45,771 nt of DNA from an uncultured Spartobacteria bacterium (GTDB taxonomy: Bacteria; Verrucomicrobiota; Verrucomicrobiia; Chthoniobacterales; Chthoniobacteraceae). The notes beneath the pieces were generated by a model, which worked only from the letters and a program-made list of their open reading frames with translations, made no database searches and had not been told where the DNA came from. The stretch lies in contig CAIRYQ010000075.1 of the NCBI GenBank assembly GCA_903882875.1, forward strand, positions 1-45,771, written 5' to 3'. The position numbers and the translations under genes were made by a program. How positions within the stretch are numbered: position 1 is the stretch's first letter; each line of letters starts with the position of its first letter. Positions 35,529 to 45,551 of this stretch are shown piece by piece.

Positions 35529-38045
35529 ATGAAACATATCCCCGCATTTTTTCTCAGCGCGCTCGCTTTGCTTCGCACAATCGTCCCGTGTCACGCAGCC
35601 GAGCCGCCGAAGCCGGATCGCTACGATGTCAGCCAGTGGGCGATGCCGGAATACACGGAGGATTTTTTCAAGGGGCGCACGGCTTGCGGCGCGGATGCGC
35701 TGACGTTCTGGATGCAGAGCACGGATTATCGCAGCAGACACGACAAGCCGGGGATGAGCCGGACGCAGTTTGAGCGGCTGTGGAGCGGCGATGCCGCGGA
35801 CATCGCGAAGGTGAACGCGGAGATTTTGGCAGACTGCAAAAAGGCGCTCGAAGACATTGCGGCGTTTCGCAAAAACAGGGGCGCGCGTGCGGCGTGGATG
35901 TGGATCATCCTTGCGTTGCGCGCGCACGATCAGCTCACGCCGGAGACGCATCGCGCGATTGAGGAAGTTTTGAGCAAGATGGAACTGACCCATCCCGACA
36001 GCGGCTATGTGAACTGGCTTGAAACGCCCGGCGGCAACGGTGCGAACGTTCACGGTCATCTCACGCCGCTCGCGCTCGGGCCGGAGCTGATCCACGACGA
36101 CCGTGCGCGTGCCGCGGCGTTCGGGGGATTCCGCCGCGAACTGGATCACATGAATTCGACCGGCGACGTGGAGGAGTTCAATCTGCTCGAGAGCCATTGG
36201 ACGGGCACGATTGATTGGGAAATCATGAAGCGCTACATCAGCGATCCGCAGTTGAAGCGCATGGCGCGGATGATCGCGGAGCGTGTGTGGATCAATCGCT
36301 TTCTCACATGGTCGTCCGCGGTCGAGCGCAACACCGGCCCCGGCAGCCGCATGGCTCCGAGCGAATGGCTCGGCTGCGACAACGAGCGTTTCCTTTTCGC
36401 GACTGGTTTGGAAAAACCGATCTGGCTGAATCTTTTCGTGCCGTGGGGTGTGTGGGATGTGCGCGCCGCCCACATGACCTGGCCGGCGACGGAGACGACC
36501 GCGATGGTGCCCGATCTGCCGTCGTATTTGCAGGATCTCGCGTGGCGGAAAATTTTTCCGAATGAAATGCAAAGCGCGCTGACGCACATCCCGATCACGA
36601 ATTATCCGCACCTCGACATGCCCGACGGCGACGTGGCGCGGCCGATGAAATACGTGAATTATCAAACCGAAAACTACACGCTCGGCTCGGCCACTTCGTC
36701 GTGGGGCGTGAACACTTGCAATGTGCAAGCGTGCGCGTTCTGGAACAACAGCCGCGCCGCTGCCGCGCCGCTCGGCAGCCCGGAAAAATTTTGCGTGCTC
36801 TATCCGCACTACGTTTTCAATGGCATGAGCTTTCTCGACAAAGGCGACATTTATTTCGACAAATCCAAAAAGCCCGGCGAGCCGCTGGCCGACGACAAAG
36901 GCGGGCCGCGCGGGCCGTGGATGCGCGAGTTCATCGAGTTTGGGCGCATGGGCACCGTGCAGGATCGCGGCATGCTCATCGCGAGCTACACGGCGAAGCC
37001 CGGCACGCATTACGGGAACCTTGTGAAAAGCAAAGTGCAGCGCGCGTCCGCCGCGATGTTTCTCATGCGCTGGACGGACGGCACGGACGGCCTGTTCGTG
37101 AATCGCGAGCCGGTGAAGCAACTGCCCGTCGAGCTGAAGCCGGGCGACTGGTGGTTCATCGAGGACGGCGATGTTTACGCCGCGGTGCGACCGCTGGAAA
37201 CGACGCGCCTGCGCGGTGGCAAAACGATCCTCGAAAAACGCACGCGCCACGTCGTGCTCTACGAGGACAATGTCGCCGCGGAAAACATCGAAGGCATTTC
37301 GGACGAGGAGTGGGTCAAGGCGCGCAGCGGCTTCGTCGTCGAGATGGGCAGCAGAGCCGAGCACGGATCGTTTACGAAATTTCAGGATCAAATTCTCGCG
37401 GGCAAAGTCACCGACGAAGCCGACGGCTTCACTCGCCACGTCGCATATCAGCGTGGGGATCGCAGCCTCGACATGCGCTGGCATTCTTACACCGAGGAAT
37501 ACGCGAGCCGCAAAATCAGCGGTCACGACGACGCGTGGGTGCGCTTTTTGCAGTCGCCGGAATTCGCCGTGAGCGACTCCGGCAAACTCGCCGTAAAGGA
37601 CGCCACGCTGCAAACCACGCCGGGCAAAACGATGTGGCTGCTCGCGTGTGCGCCTTCGCAAACGTGGGTCGCCTACCAGCCGAACGCCGAGCAGGAACTG
37701 CCCGTGGATTTGACCACTCCCGCCGGCCATCTCACGGCCGCGCGTTTTCCCTTCGGCAAACTCGTGCTGAAAGAAAACGCCGACCACTCGCTGCTCGTGG
37801 ACATTGACGCGAGCTACCAGCCGTTTTCCGGCAGCAACACACGATTGGAGCGCGCGCAACGCACCGGCTGGGTGCCGTCGGAGATCGTGCTTGATTCCAC
37901 CGCGCCGAAAGTGACGGCGCAAATCAACGGCATCCACTACACGATGCGCCATGAAGATCGTGCCGGAAAAAAGGTCTGGGTGTTCAATCCCTACGGCAAC
38001 GCGAAGGCGCTCTCGGAAACAGCACAGTTGCCGCTGCACCAGTGA
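35529..38045 (+). CDS. 838-residue exported protein, possibly a toroid-plus-sandwich lyase
   Basis: 838 residues from ATG 35529, which starts a signal peptide (MKHIPAFFLSALALLRTIVP). I do not recognise the family. The first 400 residues are helix-rich with conserved-looking aromatic and His positions (for example YVNWLETPGGNGANVHGHL and FNLLESHWTGTIDWEIM), reminiscent of the (alpha/alpha)6 toroid of polysaccharide lyases or GH-type enzymes. The last 400 are strand-rich (for example VELKPGDWWFIEDGDVYAAV), as in the sandwich domains that follow such toroids. The arrangement therefore suggests a glycan-degrading enzyme, but no catalytic residue can be named. It lies between the hydrolase-CapA fusion and the second DUF1552. 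Confidence 0.65.
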   Translation: MKHIPAFFLSALALLRTIVPCHAAEPPKPDRYDVSQWAMPEYTEDFFKGRTACGADALTFWMQSTDYRSRHDKPGMSRTQFERLWSGDAADIAKVNAEILADCKKALEDIAAFRKNRGARAAWMWIILALRAHDQLTPETHRAIEEVLSKMELTHPDSGYVNWLETPGGNGANVHGHLTPLALGPELIHDDRARAAAFGGFRRELDHMNSTGDVEEFNLLESHWTGTIDWEIMKRYISDPQLKRMARMIAERVWINRFLTWSSAVERNTGPGSRMAPSEWLGCDNERFLFATGLEKPIWLNLFVPWGVWDVRAAHMTWPATETTAMVPDLPSYLQDLAWRKIFPNEMQSALTHIPITNYPHLDMPDGDVARPMKYVNYQTENYTLGSATSSWGVNTCNVQACAFWNNSRAAAAPLGSPEKFCVLYPHYVFNGMSFLDKGDIYFDKSKKPGEPLADDKGGPRGPWMREFIEFGRMGTVQDRGMLIASYTAKPGTHYGNLVKSKVQRASAAMFLMRWTDGTDGLFVNREPVKQLPVELKPGDWWFIEDGDVYAAVRPLETTRLRGGKTILEKRTRHVVLYEDNVAAENIEGISDEEWVKARSGFVVEMGSRAEHGSFTKFQDQILAGKVTDEADGFTRHVAYQRGDRSLDMRWHSYTEEYASRKISGHDDAWVRFLQSPEFAVSDSGKLAVKDATLQTTPGKTMWLLACAPSQTWVAYQPNAEQELPVDLTTPAGHLTAARFPFGKLVLKENADHSLLVDIDASYQPFSGSNTRLERAQRTGWVPSEIVLDSTAPKVTAQINGIHYTMRHEDRAGKKVWVFNPYGNAKALSETAQLPLHQ

Positions 38046-38129
38046 ACTTTAACGCGCCGTCCAATGCTGGCGGCGGAAATGTTTCGTCAAGAAACTGTGG
38101 TCGGCAGGATATAGTGTAGGACAATCGCC

Positions 38130-39524
38130 ATGAACATTCTCGCCCAACGCTGGCTCCTGAACCGCCGTCATTTTCTGCGCGGCCTCGGCGCGACGGTCGC
38201 GCTGCCGCTGCTCGACGCGATGATCCCGTTGCGCGCGCGTGCGGCTGCACTCGCAAAGCCGAAGCGCAGCGTTTTTGTGTACATTCCGAATGGCGTAAAT
38301 GGCATGACTTGGCAGTGCGCAAAGTCGGGACGCGACTACGAGCTGTCGGAGTCGCTGAAGCCGCTCGCGAAGCACCAGGGCGACTTCACGGTATTCAGCG
38401 GATTGCATCATCCGAACGGTCTCGGCCAGGCGCACGTCTGCGCGGACACATGGCTCACGGGCGCGAAGATTGATGCGCAAAGCGGGCGCAAGTACGAGAA
38501 CACGGTGTCGTGCGATCAGCTCATGGCCGAGACCGTAGGACAGCAGACGCGTTTCTCGTCGCTGGAACTATCTATCTCATCGGGCACGGGACATCCGTTT
38601 GGAACGAACACGCTCGCCTTCTCGCGTGACGGTGTGCCGCTGCCGGCGGAGGACAATCCGAAGACGATCTTCAACCGCCTGTTCGGCGAGGAACCCGGCG
38701 GCATCGCCGCTCAGCGCACGCGGCTCGCGAAGCGCCGTAGCGTGCTGGACGAGGTGCTTGAAGACGCGGGTGCGCTGCGCCGCGAACTCGGCAAGGACGA
38801 CCGCACGAAGCTCGACGAATACCTGCACGCCGTGCGCGACGTGGAGCAGCGCACCGAGCGTCTCGACGCGTGGCTCGACGTTCCGAAGCCCAAGCTCGAC
38901 ATCAAGCTCGCCGCGCCCTTCCAGCGCGATGTGCCGAAGGCGCAGGCGGGCGAGTACTGGCGCACGATGTTCGATATGATCGTGCTCGCGCTGCGCACGG
39001 ACATGACGCGCGTGGTGACGTACATGAATGGCAGCGAGGGCAACGGCCTCGCGATTCCCGAGATCGGCATCACGCAGGCGCGGCACAATTTGTCCCATCA
39101 CAACGGCGATCCCGTCGTGCTTGAGCGCCTCGCGAAGAGCGATGCGTTCATCATGCAGCAGTTCGCGCATTTCCTGGATGAATTGGGCAGCATCAAGGAC
39201 GGCGACGAGGCACTGCTCGATCGTACGATGGTGCTCTTCGGCAGCGGCATGAGCTACGGCCACAGCCACGCGAACAGCAACCTGCCGATCCTGCTCGCAG
39301 GCGGCAAAGGGCTCGGCCTGAAGCACGGCCAGCACATTGACTACAACCGCCCGCACATGAAGGGCGACTACACGTTCAGCTACGACGAATGGCGCGCGCT
39401 CTGCGGCAAACCGAAGGACGAAAAGGCGCGGCTCAACAACGTGCTGCTGACGATGCTCCAGAAGATGGACGTGGAGGCCGGGAAGTTTGTGGACAGCCTC
39501 GGGCCTGTCAGTGCGATCGTGTGA
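38130..39524 (+). CDS. DUF1552 protein with Tat-type signal, copy 2
   Basis: 464 residues. The twin-arginine-like signal (NRRHFLRGLGATVALPLLDA) is closer to the Tat consensus than copy 1. It aligns along its length with the first DUF1552 protein: [88 protein letters not shown] and LFGSGMSYGHSHANSNLP. It appears to be the displaced partner of the second PSC protein. The start lies 84 bases after the previous stop, in a gap that contains a TATAGT at 38110 but no good -35 element. Confidence 0.88.
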   Translation: MNILAQRWLLNRRHFLRGLGATVALPLLDAMIPLRARAAALAKPKRSVFVYIPNGVNGMTWQCAKSGRDYELSESLKPLAKHQGDFTVFSGLHHPNGLGQAHVCADTWLTGAKIDAQSGRKYENTVSCDQLMAETVGQQTRFSSLELSISSGTGHPFGTNTLAFSRDGVPLPAEDNPKTIFNRLFGEEPGGIAAQRTRLAKRRSVLDEVLEDAGALRRELGKDDRTKLDEYLHAVRDVEQRTERLDAWLDVPKPKLDIKLAAPFQRDVPKAQAGEYWRTMFDMIVLALRTDMTRVVTYMNGSEGNGLAIPEIGITQARHNLSHHNGDPVVLERLAKSDAFIMQQFAHFLDELGSIKDGDEALLDRTMVLFGSGMSYGHSHANSNLPILLAGGKGLGLKHGQHIDYNRPHMKGDYTFSYDEWRALCGKPKDEKARLNNVLLTMLQKMDVEAGKFVDSLGPVSAIV

Positions 39525-39583
39525 CGCCCGGTCCGGCTGACGTGGCACCGCCCCTTTTTTACCAACACACCAAACCAACCCCG

Positions 39584-40585
39584 ATGAAAAAACTCCTGCT
39601 CTCCCTGTTCGTGCTGCCCTTTGCCACTGGTGCAATCTTTGCGCTGGATCCCCACGCCGAAGCCGTCACACGCATCGTCGAGGGCGCGAAAGGAAAGGTG
39701 GAAAAGACGGAAGACGGCCAGAGCCTGAAGCTCGTGGATCTCGCCGTGCCAAACACGGGGCCGCACGACAAGCGCGAGAATGATCCGTATGACGCGGCAT
39801 TTTTCGAGCATCTCGGGCACATCGCCACGTTGGAGTCGTTGAACATCATCTCCACGAAATTCAACGACGAGTGGATGCCGAACATCGCGAAGCTCACGAA
39901 CCTCAAGACGCTGCGCTTCACGAACAATGGCAAGCTGACCGATGCGGGCATGGAGCAGCTTGCGGGGTTGAAAAATCTGGAGCTCTTCAATTTTGTCGGC
40001 ACGCAGATCACAGGGCGTGCGTATGCGAAGTTCGACGGCTTCACGAAGCTCGTCAAAGTCAGCCACCGCGGCAGTTCGATTGATGACGCGGGCCTGATGG
40101 AACTCTGCGATCACCTGCCGAACCTCGAAGGCATCAGTCTCGCGCATGCGAAGTTCACGGACGCCGGCGCGGTGCATTTGGAAAAGCTCACGAAGCTCAA
40201 GAGCCTCGAACTCGGCACGCACAATGCCACGCCGAAGGCGCTGCAGCACCTCGCGAAACTACCGCTGGAATATCTCCAGGTCGGCGAGGGATTCGAGTCG
40301 CCGGCGAGCATCCCGTACATCAAGGCCATCCCGAATCTGAACCGCATCACCTTCACGAATGCGAAGGCGCTCACCGACGCCGACCTGAAGCAGATCGCCG
40401 GCATGGGCAATGTGCAGATGCTGGAATTCACCGGCATCGAACTCACCGACGAACGCGTGGAGCATCTGAAGGTGTTCTCCTTGTTGAAATCGCTGAAACT
40501 CCTCAACCGGCCGAAGCCCTACGCGCCGGAGGTGCAGGCGAAGATCAAGGCACTGCTGCCGAAGACGGAGTTGAAATTCGAGTAG
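39584..40585 (+). CDS. Exported leucine-rich-repeat protein
   Basis: 333 residues from ATG 39584, with signal peptide MKKLLLSLFVLPFATGAIFA. Most of the mature protein is built of cysteine-containing-type LRR units: LTNLKTLRFTNNGKLTDAGM, LAGLKNLELFNFVGTQIT, LPNLEGISLAHAKFTDAG and similar, about eight repeats in all. It has no membrane segment beyond the signal and no catalytic motif. Such proteins are usually binding or scaffold modules and are common in planctomycetes and verrucomicrobia next to cytochrome genes. It closes the 19 kb block and is followed by a likely terminator. Confidence 0.85.
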   Translation: MKKLLLSLFVLPFATGAIFALDPHAEAVTRIVEGAKGKVEKTEDGQSLKLVDLAVPNTGPHDKRENDPYDAAFFEHLGHIATLESLNIISTKFNDEWMPNIAKLTNLKTLRFTNNGKLTDAGMEQLAGLKNLELFNFVGTQITGRAYAKFDGFTKLVKVSHRGSSIDDAGLMELCDHLPNLEGISLAHAKFTDAGAVHLEKLTKLKSLELGTHNATPKALQHLAKLPLEYLQVGEGFESPASIPYIKAIPNLNRITFTNAKALTDADLKQIAGMGNVQMLEFTGIELTDERVEHLKVFSLLKSLKLLNRPKPYAPEVQAKIKALLPKTELKFE

Positions 40586-40609
40586 CGCAGGCGGTAGGCG
40601 CAGACGATG

Positions 40610-40638
40610 CCTGCTATGCGCGCAGGACTGGTTTTTTT
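40610..40638 (+). terminator. Probable rho-independent terminator after the LRR gene
   Basis: CCTGC (40610-40614), a seven-base loop and GCAGG (40622-40626), followed five bases later by seven T residues (40632-40638). It lies 25 bases after the LRR stop, between convergent genes, as expected for the end of the plus-strand block. The stem is short, so strength is uncertain. Confidence 0.45.
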
Positions 40639-40701
40639 GCCCACGCTCTGCGCGCAGAGGAGTGACAATGGCACGGCCTCATGCCATCTCATGGCAACGC
40701 G

Positions 40702-41691
40702 CTATCGGTTCTCGTGCTTCGCCTGCTGGAGGTCGGCGTCCACCATGAGGGCGGTGAGTTCGTGGAACTTCACCTTCGGCTCCCAGCCGAGGACGCGCTT
40801 GGCCTTTGCGTAGTCGCCGATGAGGAGGTCCACCTCGGCGGGGCGCTCGTAGCGGGCGTCGAATTTGACGAATTCCTTCCAGTCGAGGCCGACGTGCGCG
40901 AAGGCGACTTCGCAAAATTCGCGGACGGTGTGGGTTTCGTTCGTGGCGAGGACGTAGTCGTCGGGCTGATCCTGCTGGAGGATGCGCCACATGCCTTCGA
41001 CGTATTCCTTAGCGTAGCCCCAGTCGCGCTTGGCGTCGAGGTTGCCGAGGTAGAGTTCCTTCTGGATGCCGAGTTTGATGCGGGCGACTGCGCGGGTGAT
41101 TTTGCGCGTGACGAACGTCTCACCGCGGCGCGGGCTCTCGTGGTTGAAGAGGATGCCGTTGCTCGCGTGCATGCCGTAGCTCTCGCGGTAGTTCACGGTG
41201 GCCCAGTAGGCGTACACTTTTGCGACGGCGTAAGGGCTGCGCGGCCAGAAGGGCGTGGTCTCCGTTTGCGGGACGGCCTGCACTTTTCCGTACATCTCGG
41301 ACGACGACGCCTGGTAAAAGCGCGCCTGCACGCGCGATTCGCGAATCGCCTCCAAAATGCGGATGGTGCCGAGCGCGGTGATGTCGCCGGTGTTTTCAGG
41401 AATGTCGAAGCTCACGCGGACGTGGCTCTGCGCGCCGAGGTGGTAGATTTCATCGGGGCCGATGCGGTCAATGAGCCGCGTGAGGTTCAGTGAGTCGCAG
41501 AGGTCGCCGTGGTGGAGGAAAAGACGGACGCCGTGGATGTGCGAATCCTGGTAGAGATGATCGATCCGCGAAGTGTTGAACGACGACGCGCGCCGGATGA
41601 TGCCGTGGACTTCGTATCCCTTTTCGATGAGCAGGTCGGCGAGATAGCTGCCGTCCTGTCCGGTGATTCCCGTGATGAGTGCTTTTTTCAT
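40702..41691 (-). CDS. gmd: GDP-mannose 4,6-dehydratase
   Basis: 329 residues from the ATG at 41691; the open frame to 41787 is longer but the extra codons do not resemble the family. The Rossmann motif [19 protein letters not shown] sits at residues 7-25, followed by [26 protein letters not shown], and the catalytic set SSSEMYG and [10 protein letters not shown] (Tyr-x3-Lys). The [14 protein letters not shown] and [12 protein letters not shown] blocks are specific for Gmd. It converts GDP-mannose to GDP-4-keto-6-deoxymannose, the precursor of GDP-fucose and related deoxysugars used in surface glycans. No fcl/wcaG reductase is nearby in the window. Confidence 0.96.
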   Translation of the reverse strand: MKKALITGITGQDGSYLADLLIEKGYEVHGIIRRASSFNTSRIDHLYQDSHIHGVRLFLHHGDLCDSLNLTRLIDRIGPDEIYHLGAQSHVRVSFDIPENTGDITALGTIRILEAIRESRVQARFYQASSSEMYGKVQAVPQTETTPFWPRSPYAVAKVYAYWATVNYRESYGMHASNGILFNHESPRRGETFVTRKITRAVARIKLGIQKELYLGNLDAKRDWGYAKEYVEGMWRILQQDQPDDYVLATNETHTVREFCEVAFAHVGLDWKEFVKFDARYERPAEVDLLIGDYAKAKRVLGWEPKVKFHELTALMVDADLQQAKHENR

Positions 41692-41803
41692 GAAAGGCTG
41701 TGCGATTTCGATTGGTTGATGTCCCTGATTTCGTGATTCCTCGTTCCCTGACCGCACGGTGATTCCCGTTAGCGGGGAAAATTGCAACCGAGAAGCGTCC
41801 GCG

Positions 41804-43096
<1,293 letters not shown>

Positions 43097-43130
43097 TATT
43101 GCCTACTATAAGCGGAAACTGTTCCCGATA

Positions 43131-43802
43131 TCAGTCGTTTTTTGGCTTGGTCAGCTCGGCGAAATTCGGGATGTCCTTCCGGGAGTTCACGACTTCGTCC
43201 ACGAGGCCGTATTCCTTCGCCTCGTAGGAGCTCATGTAATAGTCGCGATCCGAGTCGTCGTGGACCTTCTTCTCATCCTTCCCGGTGTGGTGGGAGAGGA
43301 TCTTGATGAGGCGCTTTTTGAGCTTGAACATGTATTCCACCGTGCGCTCGACGTCGCTGGCCTGGCCCTGCGCGCCACCGCTCACCTGGTGGATCATGAT
43401 GTCGCTGTTCGGCAGCGCGTAACGCTTGCCTTTCGTCCCGGCGGAGAGCAGCACCGCGCCCATCGAGGCCGCCATGCCGATGCAGTAGGTGTTCACGTCG
43501 CAGGTGACAAACTGCATGGTGTCGTAAATCGCCAGGCCCGCTGTCACGCTGCCGCCGGGGCTGTTGATGTAAATATGGATGTCCTTCTTCGAGTCATCCA
43601 TCTGGAGGAAGAGGAGCTGGGCAACGACGATGTTGGCGATCATTTCGTCAATCGCCGTGCCGATGAAGACGATACGATCCCTCAGCAGGCGGTCGAAAAC
43701 AGAGTGCCCGCGTTCGCCGCGCGCGTCCGTCTCCCATACCATCGGGACAAAAGGGATATTGGTCGGGGGACGTATGATGCTGCTGTTGGGTTGGATGATC
43801 AT
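43131..43802 (-). CDS. clpP: ClpP protease, proteolytic subunit
   Basis: 223 residues from the ATG at 43802 (MIIQPNSSII). A TTG at 43841 overlapping the tig stop would give 236 residues and cannot be excluded. The Ser-His-Asp triad is present: Ser113 in IGMAASMGA, His138 in DIMIHQVSGG and Asp187 in DRDYYMS. The handle region and GGSVTAGLAIYDTM are typical. It degrades unfolded proteins in the ClpXP complex. It lies between tig and clpX on the same strand, probably one transcript. A short N-terminal stretch (NSSIIRPPTNIPFVPMVWET) precedes the conserved core. Confidence 0.97.
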   Translation of the reverse strand: MIIQPNSSIIRPPTNIPFVPMVWETDARGERGHSVFDRLLRDRIVFIGTAIDEMIANIVVAQLLFLQMDDSKKDIHIYINSPGGSVTAGLAIYDTMQFVTCDVNTYCIGMAASMGAVLLSAGTKGKRYALPNSDIMIHQVSGGAQGQASDVERTVEYMFKLKKRLIKILSHHTGKDEKKVHDDSDRDYYMSSYEAKEYGLVDEVVNSRKDIPNFAELTKPKND

Positions 43803-43837
43803 GGTGTGATTTTCAATCGTGCCTCGCGTGCGATCGG

Positions 43838-45199
43838 TCAAGGTTTCTGCGGTTCCGCAGGCGCGGCCTCTTCTTTCTTTTCCTCCACAACGGGCGTGGT
43901 GGTCGCCGCCTGGCTCGCGACAAAGTCGAGCGCCTTCGCAGTGACCAGCTCCTCGCGGATCTGATCGATCACGCCGCGCTTCTGGAGTTCCTTTAGCATC
44001 TTGTCGAACGTCATCCTCGAGCGCGCTGCGAGCTGCGCGATGCGACGGCGCATGTCCATCTCCGTCACGGAAATTTTCTCCTTCTCCGCGATGCGGAGCA
44101 AAATGAACGTGCCCTTGATCCGTTCGCGCGCGCTCTGTGCGGCGCTGCCCACGAGATCCTTCTCGTGCTCGCGCAGGATTTCGTCGGCGACGCCGCGCTC
44201 CTGGTTTTCCTTCACGATGTCATCAAGGATGCTCTGCGTCTGCTGCCGCACGAGGTTCGTCGGCAGCTCGCATTCCACCTTCGAGGTGAGGTGCGCCATC
44301 ACGCTGCTGCGCTTCGCCGCATCGGCCTCGCGCTGCTTCTGCCGCACGAGTTCCTCGCGGGCGAGCGTGCGCAGTTCGGCGAGCGTCTTGTCCTTCGCGA
44401 TCTTGCCTGCGAACTCATCGTTCACCTCGGGCAGCACGCGCGCTTTCAGCTCCTTCAGCGTCACCTTGTAGTGAATCTTTGCGCCAGGCATCCCCTCGAC
44501 CGGGAAATCCGTGGGCACCTCGACATCAAACTCGCGCGTCTCGCCGATGTTCGCGCCGACGAGATTTTTGCAGTAGCCGGGAAAGAACGCCTCGTCCGTC
44601 ATCTTGATCCAGAAATCCTTGTTGTGCGAAAGTGGCTTGCCTGCCTTCGGGAATTTCACATGCACGGGCTCGCCCTCGATCGTGCCGTCGTAATCCACCA
44701 CGACGTAATCTTCCATCGCCGCCGGACGCGCCGGGGTCACGTCCGGGAAATCCGCCTGCTGCTCGCGCAGGTTCTCGATGGAATCGTCCACGTCCTTCTC
44801 CGACACCTCGGTCGTCGGCACGCTCACGGGGATGCCCTTGTAGTCCGGCACGTCAAATTCCGGCTGCAGCACGAGCTGCGCGCGGAACTTCAGCGATTTG
44901 TCATCGCCCCACTCCACGTCCTCGACATCCGCGAGCTGGAGCACGCGCAGATTGCGCTCCTTGATCGCGTCGCGGCACGCGTCGCTGAGCACCTGGCGCG
45001 TCACCTCTTCGCGGATTTCCTTCGTGAATTTCTTCTCCACCACCGCGCGCGGCGCCTTGCCCTGGCGGAAGCCGGGCAGCCTCGCGAGCTTCGTGTACTG
45101 GCTCGTGATCTCGCCCAGTTTTTTCTGCACGTCCGGCGGAGCCACCTCGATGGTGAGATTCGCGAGACAGTTCGGTAGGGTTTCAAATGCGACGTTCAT
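43838..45199 (-). CDS. tig: Trigger factor chaperone
   Basis: 453 residues, full length for trigger factor. The ribosome-binding domain carries the signature GFRQGKAP (residues about 43-50) followed by RAVVEKKF. The FKBP-like peptidyl-prolyl isomerase domain is next (about 160-245, including VDYDGTIEGEPVHVKFPKAG), then the SurA-like helical C-terminal domain. An acidic, proline/alanine tail (VEEKKEEAAPAEPQKP) ends the protein and is probably disordered. It binds nascent chains at the ribosome exit tunnel. It is the first gene of the tig-clpP-clpX unit, with a promoter-like sequence upstream. Confidence 0.97.
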   Translation of the reverse strand: MNVAFETLPNCLANLTIEVAPPDVQKKLGEITSQYTKLARLPGFRQGKAPRAVVEKKFTKEIREEVTRQVLSDACRDAIKERNLRVLQLADVEDVEWGDDKSLKFRAQLVLQPEFDVPDYKGIPVSVPTTEVSEKDVDDSIENLREQQADFPDVTPARPAAMEDYVVVDYDGTIEGEPVHVKFPKAGKPLSHNKDFWIKMTDEAFFPGYCKNLVGANIGETREFDVEVPTDFPVEGMPGAKIHYKVTLKELKARVLPEVNDEFAGKIAKDKTLAELRTLAREELVRQKQREADAAKRSSVMAHLTSKVECELPTNLVRQQTQSILDDIVKENQERGVADEILREHEKDLVGSAAQSARERIKGTFILLRIAEKEKISVTEMDMRRRIAQLAARSRMTFDKMLKELQKRGVIDQIREELVTAKALDFVASQAATTTPVVEEKKEEAAPAEPQKP

Positions 45200-45551
45200 G
45201 TGTGTTTTCGGATGGATTCGGGCGAATTAAAGGGCGGCGAAAATAGCGGTCTCCGCGCACTTGCCAAGCGGTGATTCCGGGAAAACGCGCGCGCCCCTCC
45301 GCCACACCGCAAGCGGCCCGATTCCATCACCCGTTTGTGCCGGGAGGGACCTGCGGCCCCGGAAAACCGGAGCCCGCCCCGTCCTCAACTTGCGCATCAG
45401 TAACGCGTGTTCCATCCACAACAGCTTCGGCTTCGGCGGCCACAATGCGACGGTGGTGCTGGGGAAATTCGAGCGCTGAACATTTTCGGCGCGCGGCTCC
45501 GGCCATTTAACGCTCGCACGGTGCGGCTGCGCCCGATAGCGTCCGCGCCGC
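45200..45551. other. Divergent intergenic region between tig and the kinase
   Basis: About 350 bases without a recognisable gene. It contains a promoter-like sequence for tig near 45240-45267 and a CCGG-AAAA-CCGG mini-hairpin at 45359-45370. The plus-strand kinase gene starts at 45552; no clear promoter for it was found. Open frames here look like shadows with no family motif. Confidence 0.5.
45240..45267 (-). promoter_or_regulatory. Sigma-70-like promoter for tig
   Basis: On the minus strand, TTGGCA (45267-45262) and TATTTT (45245-45240) are separated by 16 bases. The tig ATG is about 40 bases downstream. Placement is sensible for the tig-clpP-clpX operon; the match is moderate and GC-rich surroundings make chance hits possible. 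Confidence 0.4.

Noticed and set aside
33659-35578. 639-codon minus-strand frame opposite the hydrolase-CapA fusion
   Set aside because: Antisense shadow; the plus-strand reading contains clear hydrolase and CapA motifs.
35493-38039. 848-codon minus-strand frame opposite the 838-residue exported protein
   Set aside because: Composition is typical of an antisense shadow (many His/Arg), with no signal peptide or motif. The plus-strand frame has a signal peptide and operon context.
38110-38115. TATAGT as a promoter -10 box for the second DUF1552
   Set aside because: No acceptable -35 element at 16-18 bases and only 15 bases to the start codon.
40646-40659. 14-base palindrome CTCTGCGCGCAGAG as an operator or terminator
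   Set aside because: Short GC palindromes are expected by chance here, no T run follows on the minus strand, and no second copy was noticed.
41762-41779. Hairpin between clpX and gmd as a terminator
   Set aside because: Arms TTCCCG/CGGGGAA pair imperfectly and no T run follows in the clpX direction.
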